Shown: piece after piece, positions 31,889-39,710 of the stretch
How the letters are laid out: each line of letters begins with the position of its first letter
How positions within the stretch are numbered: the first letter of the stretch is position 1
Source: Candidatus Bacteroides intestinipullorum
Lineage (GTDB): Bacteria; Bacteroidota; Bacteroidia; Bacteroidales; Bacteroidaceae
Assembly: GCA_018883785.1 (NCBI GenBank)
Contig: JAHLFO010000132.1
Coordinates: 1 to 39,710, forward strand
Length of the DNA: 39,710 bases
Direction: 5' to 3'
The notes under the pieces: generated by a model
Seen by the model: only the letters and a program-made list of their open reading frames with translations
Databases searched by the model: none
What the model was told of the DNA's origin: nothing
Program-made: the position numbers and the translations under genes

Positions 31889-33883
31889 TTACTGTTCAGC
31901 TGCCAGGTCGGCCTGCGTGGGCCAATAAGGATTCTGATACAGCGGCGAGCGTTCCACGGAGGAGTGGTCGTCGGCCGTGAGCAAGAACTGGCGGATAGGC
32001 ATGGGTTGCAGGTAGTGTGCCATCTTCCAGATGTATCCGTTGCGGTACAGGTTGCCGGAGGTCATGTTCTTCTCGTAGGGACGCAGGTATTCGCTCAGCG
32101 AGGGCGAGGAGACGTTGGCCGATGCGCTGCCGTCGCTCACCAGACTGGTGTACCAGTCTTCCATCGGAGTGTTCCACAAGTGGAATCCCTCCACGTGGTA
32201 GGGCTCTTTCAGCATCTGGTCGTACGAACGCCAGCGGGAGAGGTCCATCGTGCGGTATCCTTCGCCAAAGAGTTCGCAGCAGCGTTCGCGGCGGATGTTG
32301 TAGAGCACACGGTCGGTCAGTTGCTGTCCGGCGGTGTACGAAGCCCAGTCGGAGCGTTCCCGGGCCATGTCCGTGGCCTCGATGGTGACGGTGGGGTCTA
32401 CGGCATTACCAGTGAACCCGGCTGCGGTACGCACCGTTTTCCAATACTCCAGGATGTGTCCGGAGTTGATATCGTGGGTCAGCAGATATTGGGCTCCCAT
32501 GTAGTTCAGCAGGGCTTCGGTGGCGCGGAAGGAGATGGCGCCGTTGTAGGCCAGGTAGTTTTCACACAGGGCCTTGTCGAAGGTGCCGCCTTTGCGCAGG
32601 GCGTATCCGATGTTGTAGGCTTTTTCCGCATTGCTGTTCTGGATGTCCGGATAGGGCTCGATGGGCACGGCGTGTGTAGTGTTCTCTTCCATGTTCAGGA
32701 ATACGTTCTTCTGTCCCGGTTCTTTCAGGAAGATGAACAGGCGAGGATCGGCATTCTTGCGCACAGCGGAGATAGTGGAGTCGTCGTAGGTGAAGCCGTC
32801 GTGGTCGGCATACCAAGGCTTTCCATCGCTCATCACGAAACGCTCCACGCCGTTCCGCGTTACGCCTACCCCGTGGTTGCCAAACTGTACCATCACTTCC
32901 GTGTTGTTCGTGACAATGCTCTTGTCAAAGCTGCGCCACATCAGGATGTCCGGGTAGACGGACATGTCTACTGCGCCGAACATGTAAAAGTAGGGATTGT
33001 CGTCGGCTTCGCTTTGGGGCACGATGCCGGTGTTGCGGGTGAGCGAGTTCTTGTATTTCTCGGCCAATTCTTCGGCGCTCTCGGCGGCTATTTCCAGGAA
33101 GTAGCGCACTTCGTTGTCGATGCTGCCCGACGGATATTCGTAGTTGGCGTTATAGTCCTTGCTCTTGCCCGGCCATTCCGGTCCGTTGGGAACGAAGGGG
33201 GTGTCCTTGAAGTTCTCCAGCCAGGAAGCTTCGAACAGGGCCACGCGCGACTTCACCAACGTAGCCACATCCCTTGAGACGCGGTTGCGCACAGGGTCGA
33301 AGCCGTCTTTCAGATAAGTACGTGCCGTGTCTAGGTTGGCAATGATGAAGCGTGCCACTTCGTTGCGCGGGCGGCGCTTGCTGGCAGCCACCAACACGGC
33401 TTCATCGTCGGGCATAGCTTCGGTGACAATGGGCAGGTCGCCCCAACTGCGCAACATGCTCCAATAGCGGTAGGCGCGGAAGAAGTACATCTCGCCGATG
33501 TATTGCTCAATGTTTTGCGGGCTGCCTTTTACCTCGCCGTTCTTATAGCGTTGCACCGAGGTGTTGAGCGAGTAATTGATGTTACGGACGAGCGTCCAGT
33601 CCCAGTTGCCATTGTCCAGGCCGACTCGCCATTGGCCTTCGGCATACATCCCGTTGGCCGAGAGTCCGGCTTGTATGTCGGTATAGTCGTCAGAGAAAGC
33701 TCCCTGCAAGTTGGGAACTATGTCGGTGTAGAAGGCGTTGGCGGCAGCCTGAATCTGGTCTTCCGAGCGGTAATAGTCTTCGGGAATCGCATACGAGGGC
33801 GGTTCCTTGTCCAAGAAGTCTTCACACGAGGCCAGCATGGCCGAGAGTATCAATGCGCTTGACAATATGCTAAATTTTTTCAT
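31889..33883 (-). CDS. SusD/RagB family nutrient-binding outer membrane lipoprotein
   Basis: 664 residues. The lipoprotein signal has C20 (LASCEDFLDKEPP), the standard SusD beginning. The helical core carries TPR-like pairs, with the RNINYSLN and IGEMYFFRAYRYWSMLRSWGDLPIVTEAM segments diagnostic of the family. The C-terminal region contains RRERCCELFGEGYRTMDLSRWR and ends in the usual LLPIP-like context (LQPMPIRQFLLT). It binds glycan at the cell surface as the lid of its SusC transporter. The gene is intact although the partner susC has lost its 5' part, 16 bp upstream. Its own substrate cannot be read from sequence; the linked GH2 and GH35 suggest a galactose-containing glycan. Confidence 0.95.
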   Translation of the reverse strand: MKKFSILSSALILSAMLASCEDFLDKEPPSYAIPEDYYRSEDQIQAAANAFYTDIVPNLQGAFSDDYTDIQAGLSANGMYAEGQWRVGLDNGNWDWTLVRNINYSLNTSVQRYKNGEVKGSPQNIEQYIGEMYFFRAYRYWSMLRSWGDLPIVTEAMPDDEAVLVAASKRRPRNEVARFIIANLDTARTYLKDGFDPVRNRVSRDVATLVKSRVALFEASWLENFKDTPFVPNGPEWPGKSKDYNANYEYPSGSIDNEVRYFLEIAAESAEELAEKYKNSLTRNTGIVPQSEADDNPYFYMFGAVDMSVYPDILMWRSFDKSIVTNNTEVMVQFGNHGVGVTRNGVERFVMSDGKPWYADHDGFTYDDSTISAVRKNADPRLFIFLKEPGQKNVFLNMEENTTHAVPIEPYPDIQNSNAEKAYNIGYALRKGGTFDKALCENYLAYNGAISFRATEALLNYMGAQYLLTHDINSGHILEYWKTVRTAAGFTGNAVDPTVTIEATDMARERSDWASYTAGQQLTDRVLYNIRRERCCELFGEGYRTMDLSRWRSYDQMLKEPYHVEGFHLWNTPMEDWYTSLVSDGSASANVSSPSLSEYLRPYEKNMTSGNLYRNGYIWKMAHYLQPMPIRQFLLTADDHSSVERSPLYQNPYWPTQADLAAEQ

Positions 33884-33899
33884 TTCTTCTTCATTTATA

Positions 33900-36707
33900 T
33901 TATAAGGTGATGTTTAATCCGAACGATAGTGTTTTAGATAACGGATAGGCTCCTCCGTAATAACCGCCGGTGATGGTCTCGGGGTCGAATTGCTTGTCCA
34001 CGCCTGTCAGTGTCCACAGGTTCTCGCCGGAGAAGTAAATTCGCAGGTTCTCGATGTTCCAGCGGCGGGTGATGATAGCCGGTATGGTGTAGCCAATCTG
34101 CAGGTTCTTCAGACGGATGTAGGCGGCATTTTGCAGGTAGCGGGTTTGTGTCTGCTCGTTTTTGTTGCTGTACAACGGACGTGGCAGATAGCTGTCGACG
34201 TTGGCTTCCTGATAGCCGTTCTGTACGGACCACGAGTTTTCATTGCGGAAGTAATCGCTTACGGCGTCTATGCCTGCACTCCACCACAACCCTCTGTTGG
34301 TGGTGCCGAAGGTGTACATTTCGCCTTGCCAGACATCGCGCTTCATAATGCCTTGGAAGAAGGCGCGCACGTCGAATCCTTTCCAGGCAGCATTCAGGTC
34401 AAGGCCGAAGTGGAAGCGTGGCGTGCTGTTGCCGATGACGGACAGGTCTCCAGTGTCGCCCAGCACTTCGGAGCCGGAGGAAATGCGTCCGTCGCCGTTC
34501 AGGTCGGCATACATGATGTCGCCTGCCCGCCAGTCGGAACCCAGAGCGTCTTGTCCGCCGTTGGGCAGAGTGGCCAGGTGTTGCTGCATTTCCTCGTCGG
34601 TGCGTGCCAGTCCCACGGTGGTGTAGCCCCAGATTTCACCCGTGTAGCGTCCGGCAATGTAGCTCCAGATGCTGTTGGTCGGGTTGTTGAGATAGCGGGT
34701 GATTTTGGTGCGTGCGTCGGACAGGTTGAAGGCCACGCCATAGGACAGTCCGTTCTTGAGCTGGTCTCTCCAGCTGAGCGTCAGTTCCCAACCGGAGGTG
34801 CGCAGGTCGGTGTTGTTGGTGACGGGCACGGTGGCACCCAGTATGTTGGGCAGTTCGGGAGCGTAACCTACCATGTCTTTGGTATCGCGGATGTAATATT
34901 CAAACGAACCGGTCAGCCGGTTGTTCAGCAGGCCCCAGTCCAGGCCGATGTTGGTGGTCTGTATCTTTTCCCAGCTCAGGTCTTCCGATATCAGCGCAGG
35001 TGCATAGGCCGTGTTGGGCTGCCGGCCGTTCATCAGCCAATAGCCGTTGGAGGCTCCTATGCTCATGGTCTGATAAGTTTGGTACCAATTGGTCGTATTT
35101 TGGTTGCCCAATGAGCCGAAAGAGGCACGCAGCTTGAGCATTCCGACTACATCAGCCCATGGTTCGAAGAATGCCTCGCGAGCAATATTCCATCCGATAG
35201 AGGCAGAGGGGAATACCTTCCAACGGTTGTTGGAGCGGAAACGGGATGTTCCGTCGGCGCGTACATTGGCTTCGAACAGGTATTTGTCATTATAAGCGTA
35301 GTTCACGCGGCCGAAGAATCCGGCTGTACACCATTCGGCGGTTGAGCCGTAAACGGACGGCGGCACTTCCTGTCCATCAGGGCCTAAACCTGTGGTCATG
35401 TCAACTTCCGATTTATCCTCGAACAAGATACCATCGCGTGTCAGGCCGTATTGCCTCTCCTTCAAATCTTCGGCTTGGAAACCGGCCATGACGTGCAGGT
35501 TGTGTACCTCGTTGAAGAGGTGTGTATATTCACTGTAGGCCGAGAAGTTGTAATAGTTGGTCTTGTAAAGCCCTTCATGCACTTCCGATCCGGAGCTGGC
35601 AATGTCCTGGATTAATACAGGGTCGCCATTGACATCGTGATTGTACAAGGCCTGTTTGTCCCAGTGGCGGTCATTGCTGTAGGTGCTGTAGTTGAAATCG
35701 ATATGTGTGATCCAGTTCTTGATGGGCTCTATCATGAAGTTGACTTGGTGGCTCATGCGGTCGTTCTGCCAACGGTCTTCTCCGCCTTCTGCCAATCCCA
35801 GCAACGGGGAGGGTGAAGAGTAGAGGTAGCCGTTGCGGTCATACGTGGGCAGTGTGGGCCATCCTTGTCGGGCCATGTCTTGGTACAAGGTGGAGGTCAG
35901 GTTGCTGGGGCGTTTATAGTCCTGTCTGCTGAAGCGGACGGAATAGTTGAAGCGTAACCAACTGGTGATTTCTGAATTAATCTTCAAGTTCGTGTTGAAC
36001 CGGTTCAGTCCTTCGTTGCCCAGATTGATGAAGCCGCCTTGGTTCAGGAAGTTGAAGGAAGCGTAATAGTTCAGTTTTTTAGTGCCGCCATTCACGCTGA
36101 AGTTATGCTCCTGCGAGAAGGTCCATTTCTTGAAGATAAAGTCGAAATAGTCCTCGTCATTGATACCGTAGGCGTAGCCGTCCTGCCATAGGCCGCTTCC
36201 ATCGCCACGGTCGGTTATGGAATAGAGGATTTCGCCGTCGGCTGTGATGCGTGAACCGGGTCCGTAGGGCTTGGCGTTGTGGTAGGCTACTATTTGCTCC
36301 ATGTGGTCAGGGGTGAAATATACGCCGTTTCCCCCGTTTGTATGGGCATCGTTCACCCAGCTGGCAAAGTCCACGGAGTTCATCATGTGGTTCATATTGA
36401 TAGGTGTGCCAAAGCGGAAACTGTTGTTATAGCTGACAGTCACCTTGCCTTCATCGTTGCCGGACTTGGTGGTGATGAGGATGACGCCGAACGGTGCGCG
36501 CGAACCGTAGATGGACGAGGCGGCCGCGTCTTTCAGCACGGAAATGCTGGCCACGTCTTGCGGGGCTACCGAGTTCAGGTCGCCTTCCACGCCGTCAATC
36601 AGCACAAGCGGGGAGCCGCTGGAACCTTCGCCGATGGTGGTGGTACCGCGCACGTTGATGCTGGCAAGGTTACGGGTAACGGTTTGTTTTTACGTCGGCT
36701 TTCTCAT
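33900..36707 (-). pseudogene. SusC/RagA family TonB-dependent transporter lacking its N-terminal region
   Basis: The frame from about 36689 encodes the distal plug and the whole beta-barrel (KQTVTRNLASINVRGTTTIG, then SPLVLIDGVEGDLNSV, VLKDAAASSIYGSRAPFGVI, ending LSKTLSFGLNITL). Missing are the signal peptide, the carboxypeptidase-D-like domain, the TonB box and the first plug strands, roughly 120-150 residues. An ATG at 36707 starts a five-codon peptide (MRKPT) that ends at TAA and is directly followed, in the same frame, by the surviving plug sequence. This looks like an internal deletion joining the original start to mid-plug. The only starts for the rest (for example GTG at 36653) give a protein with no export signal, so transport function is presumably lost. 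Confidence 0.88.
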
Positions 36708-36742
36708 GATTCCAGGTTGTTTTAGATGGTTTGATAGTATGG

Positions 36743-37280
36743 TTAATTAATGTAGAGTATGTTCTGTTCCACGTCGCGGCGGTAGGTAAAGTTCACGTCA
36801 AGCTGCAACACGCGCAGGATGTAGTCCAGGCCTTCGGGTATACGGAACTTGCCGGTCAGCACGATGCCTGCCAGGTGGGGATTTTCCAGTCTGATTTCGA
36901 GGTCGAAGTATTTCTCCAAGTCTTTCATGATGTCGGCCAGGGGGTTTTCATGGAAGCAGTAGAGGCCTTCGCGCCAACGGTAGACGTCGTAGTCTTCGAT
37001 GTCTTCTACCACGAACTGACCATCCTGCATCCGTGTCTTTTGGTTGGGAGCCAGGGTAACATGCTGTTCGGGATTACTGGACGAGCACACTTTGACGCAT
37101 CCGCGTATCAAGGACGTCTCAAAGCATGGAACCCAGCACAAGCATAGCATCGAACAATCTCCGCTCCCGAAGCAGGGACCGGTGGTTGTCGTCGGAGCTT
37201 TCGCTCCATTCCTTTATGGCTTTCATCTCTTCCGCCGATGCACGGCCTTCGAAGAAACGATACAATAATTCTTTATTCAT
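36743..37280 (-). pseudogene. FecR-family anti-sigma factor, central deletion and frameshift
   Basis: An ATG at 37280 opens 53 codons of a typical FecR N-terminus (MNKELLYRFFEGRASAEEMK, then AIKEWSESSDDNHRSLL) that stop at 37119. The C-terminal part continues in another frame from about 37115: TSLIRGCVKV, EQHVTLAPNQKTRMQDGQF and a DUF4974-type end DLEKYFDLEIRLENP to LDVNFTYRR, stopping at 36743. The segment between, which should hold the membrane helix and most of the FecR beta domain (about 130-160 residues), is gone. The protein normally sits in the inner membrane and controls an ECF sigma factor for the adjacent susCD operon. No sigma gene lies between it and mutS. Confidence 0.9.
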
Positions 37281-37390
37281 AATGCTTGTTTTTTGCCTTT
37301 CTCATACGAATAGCGTTTGAAGGGAGGGCATCCCTAGTGCATAATGGGATTTTTTTTTCGCAGCAGGCTGAATAATCGGGGATTTTTGTC

Positions 37391-37398
37391 TAAGTTTG
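37391..37398 (+). promoter_or_regulatory. -7 box of the mutS promoter
   Basis: TAAGTTTG followed by CC matches TAnnTTTG and lies 24 bp before the mutS ATG. No TTTG is present at the expected -33 distance. Confidence 0.55.
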
Positions 37399-37422
37399 CC
37401 GGACTAAAGCAAACTTTCCCTC

Positions 37423-39710
37423 ATGAGTAATGATAAGAATATAGTCCTCACCCCCATGATGAAGCAGTTTCTCGACCTCAAGGCCAAGCACCCGGATGCC
37501 GTGATGCTGTTTCGTTGCGGGGACTTCTACGAGACCTATTCCACCGATGCCGTCGTGGCCGCTGAAATCCTGGGCATCACCCTGACCAAGCGCAACAACG
37601 GCAAGGCGGGACAGACCATCGAAATGGCCGGCTTCCCGCATCACGCCCTGGATACCTACCTGCCCAAACTGATCCGGGCCGGCAAGCGCGTGGCCATCTG
37701 CGACCAGCTGGAAGACCCCAAACTGGCGAAGAAGCTGGTGAAACGCGGCATCACCGAGCTGGTGACCCCGGGCGTGTCCATCAATGACAATATATTGAAT
37801 TATAAGGAGAACAATTTCCTGGCTGCCGTCCACTTCGGCAAAGGGGCGTGCGGCGTGGCCTTCCTGGACATCTCCACGGGCGAGTTCCTCACTTCGGAAG
37901 GGACGACGGACTACGTGGACAAGCTGCTGAACAACTTCGCGCCCAAGGAGGTGCTGTTCGAGCGGGGCAAGCGTCTGATGTTCGAAGGGAATTTTGGCAG
38001 TAAATTCTTCACTTACGAGCTGGACGACTGGGTATTCACCGAAAGCACCGCCCGCGAGAAGCTGCTGAAGCACTTCGAAGTGAAGAACCTGAAAGGCTTC
38101 GGCGTGGAGCACCTGAAGAACGGCATCATCGCCGCAGGCGCCATCCTGCAATACCTCATCCTGACGCAGCACACGCAGATAGGGCATATCACCTCCCTGG
38201 CCCGCATCGAGGAGGAGAAATATGTACGCCTGGACAAATTCACCGTGCGCAGCCTGGAGCTGACGGGCTCGATGAACGACGGGGGCAGCAGCCTGCTGGG
38301 CGTCATCGACCGGACCATCAGCCCCATGGGCGCCCGACTGATGAGACGTTGGCTGCTCTTCCCGCTCAAAGACCTGAAACCCATCAACGACCGGCTGGAC
38401 GTGGTGGACTACTTCTTCCGCCATCCCGACTTCCGGCAGCTCATCGAAGAGCAGCTGCATCCGGTGGGCGACATGGAGCGCATCCTCTCCAAGGTAGCCG
38501 TGGGACGTGTGTCGCCCCGCGAGGTAGTGGCGTTGAAGGGAGCCTTGCAAGCCCTCGAACCCATCAAGATGGCGTGCCTGGAGGCGGACAATGCCAGCCT
38601 GAACCGCATCGGCGAGCAACTGAACCTCTGCCAGTCCGTGCGCGACCGTATCGAGCACGAGATCAACAACGACCCGCCCCTGCTGGTCAACAAGGGAGGC
38701 GTCATCCGCAGCGGCTTCAACGACGAGCTGGACGAACTGCGCCGCATCGCCTACTCCGGCAAGGACTACCTGCTCCAGATCCAGCAGCGCGAGAGCGAAC
38801 AGACCGGCATCCCCAGCCTGAAAATAGGCTACAACAATGTCTTCGGCTACTACATCGAGGTGCGCAACGCGCACAAGGACAAGGTGCCCCAGGAGTGGAT
38901 ACGCAAGCAGACCCTGGCCAACGCCGAACGCTACATCACGCAGGAACTGAAGGAATACGAGGAAAAGATACTGGGCGCCGAGGACAAGATACTGTCGCTG
39001 GAGACGCAACTGTTTGCCGACCTGGTGCAGTCGCTCGTCGAGTTCATCCCGCCCATGCAGATAGACGCCAACCAGCTGGCCCGACTGGACTGCCTCCTGT
39101 CCTTCGCCAACGTGGCGCGGGAGAACAAGTACATCCGCCCCGTCCTGGCCGATGATGACGTGCTGGACATCCGCCAGGGACGTCACCCGGTCATCGAGAA
39201 GCAGCTGCCCGTAGGCGAGCCCTACATTGCCAACGATGTCCGCCTGGACACCGAAACACAACAGATTATCATCATCACAGGTCCGAACATGGCCGGTAAG
39301 TCCGCCCTCCTGCGCCAGACGGCCCTCATCACGCTGATGGCGCAGATAGGCTGCTTCGTCCCGGCAGAGCGCGCGCACATCGGCCTGGTGGACAAGATAT
39401 TCACCCGCGTGGGTGCCAGCGACAATATCTCCGTGGGCGAATCCACCTTCATGGTCGAGATGAACGAGGCGGCCAATATCCTCAACAACCTCTCGCCCCG
39501 CAGCCTCGTGCTGTTCGACGAACTGGGGCGCGGTACGTCCACCTACGACGGCATCTCCATCGCCTGGGCCATCGTGGAGTACATCCACGAGCATCCCAAG
39601 GCCCGGGCACGCACCCTCTTCGCCACGCACTACCACGAGCTGAACGAGATGGAGAAGAACTTCGCGCGCATCAAGAACTTCAACGTCAGCGTGCGCGAGG
39701 CCGGCGGCAA
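37423..39710 (+). CDS. mutS: DNA mismatch repair ATPase MutS (3' end outside the window)
   Basis: 762 complete codons from the ATG at 37423, still open at the window end. Domain I has the mismatch-reading motif GDFYE (F35, E37) after FRC. The connector, lever and clamp domains follow (about 130-560). The ATPase domain has Walker A GPNMAGKS at 620-627, Walker B/signature region [14 protein letters not shown] near 697-710 and the FATHYHEL loop near 733. MutS recognises mispairs and starts repair with MutL. It is divergent from the decayed fecR gene. No defects in the visible part. Confidence 0.97.
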   Translation, partial: MSNDKNIVLTPMMKQFLDLKAKHPDAVMLFRCGDFYETYSTDAVVAAEILGITLTKRNNGKAGQTIEMAGFPHHALDTYLPKLIRAGKRVAICDQLEDPKLAKKLVKRGITELVTPGVSINDNILNYKENNFLAAVHFGKGACGVAFLDISTGEFLTSEGTTDYVDKLLNNFAPKEVLFERGKRLMFEGNFGSKFFTYELDDWVFTESTAREKLLKHFEVKNLKGFGVEHLKNGIIAAGAILQYLILTQHTQIGHITSLARIEEEKYVRLDKFTVRSLELTGSMNDGGSSLLGVIDRTISPMGARLMRRWLLFPLKDLKPINDRLDVVDYFFRHPDFRQLIEEQLHPVGDMERILSKVAVGRVSPREVVALKGALQALEPIKMACLEADNASLNRIGEQLNLCQSVRDRIEHEINNDPPLLVNKGGVIRSGFNDELDELRRIAYSGKDYLLQIQQRESEQTGIPSLKIGYNNVFGYYIEVRNAHKDKVPQEWIRKQTLANAERYITQELKEYEEKILGAEDKILSLETQLFADLVQSLVEFIPPMQIDANQLARLDCLLSFANVARENKYIRPVLADDDVLDIRQGRHPVIEKQLPVGEPYIANDVRLDTETQQIIIITGPNMAGKSALLRQTALITLMAQIGCFVPAERAHIGLVDKIFTRVGASDNISVGESTFMVEMNEAANILNNLSPRSLVLFDELGRGTSTYDGISIAWAIVEYIHEHPKARARTLFATHYHELNEMEKNFARIKNFNVSVREAGG

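Noticed and set aside
27157-37422. Island integrated at tRNA-Gln
   Set aside because: No second copy of the tRNA 3' end is seen near 37300, and there is no integrase or transposase. The locus looks like an ordinary decayed operon.
37390-39636. 748-codon open frame antisense to mutS
   Set aside because: It is a shadow of the high-GC mutS frame. Its translation is rich in H, G, D, V and Q without any domain, while the plus strand has full MutS motifs.

Overview
The window looks like the chromosome of a Bacteroidaceae-type member of the Bacteroidales. The evidence is the -33 TTTG / -7 TAnnTTTG promoters of this phylum upstream of many genes, the scarcity of Shine-Dalgarno sequences, lipoproteins with acidic residues after the lipid cysteine, a SusC/SusD locus with a FecR-type anti-sigma gene, and the housekeeping runs ftsX-DUF3098-uppP-truB-queA-folK and DUF4271-hemD-rnpA-yidD-tatD-tyrS. 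I cannot name the species.

Layout. (1) 1-128: 5' end of miaB, minus strand. (2) 470-11890: one minus-strand operon read from 11890 leftward. It encodes a TolC-like outer-membrane protein, a HlyD-like periplasmic adaptor, a large zinc-ribbon (TackOD1-like) transmembrane SPOR protein, a processive family 2 glycosyltransferase, a UDP-HexNAc-type dehydrogenase, a response regulator with a degenerate kinase tail, a hybrid histidine kinase and a beta-propeller-like lipoprotein. The first four genes overlap by ATGA junctions. (3) 12403-14502: a divergent TPR sensor kinase. (4) 14585-15141: a long stretch with its own promoter and terminator, no credible protein and many hairpins, called here as a candidate structured ncRNA. 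(5) 15284-26971: plus-strand housekeeping genes, with a SAM-II-type riboswitch ahead of metK. (6) 27157-27227: tRNA-Gln, followed by a probable 60-nt minus-strand small RNA. (7) 27561-37280: a minus-strand polysaccharide-utilisation locus (fecR, susC, susD, GH2, GH35) in visible decay. fecR has a central deletion, susC has lost its 5' part, GH35 has an in-frame stop plus a lost 3' end, GH2 is probably shortened, and no ECF sigma gene remains. (8) 37423-39710: mutS, running off the window.

The most interesting system is the 2094-11890 operon. It pairs a polymerising inner-membrane glycosyltransferase and a sugar-nucleotide dehydrogenase with a HlyD adaptor and a TolC-type duct, but no ABC, RND or Wzx/Wzy transporter is encoded in it. 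I infer a synthase-dependent exopolysaccharide (probably HexNAc-uronate-containing) whose secretion path differs from the alginate, cellulose and PNAG layouts. It appears to be controlled by three two-component proteins and a zinc-ribbon scaffold.

A second, cross-cutting pattern is that four intergenic regions carry tandem arrays with the same 22-bp period but differing sequence. The units contain short inverted arms (241-299, 12158-12223, 20561-20636, 31779-31866). A weaker 23-bp pair sits at 29316-29361.
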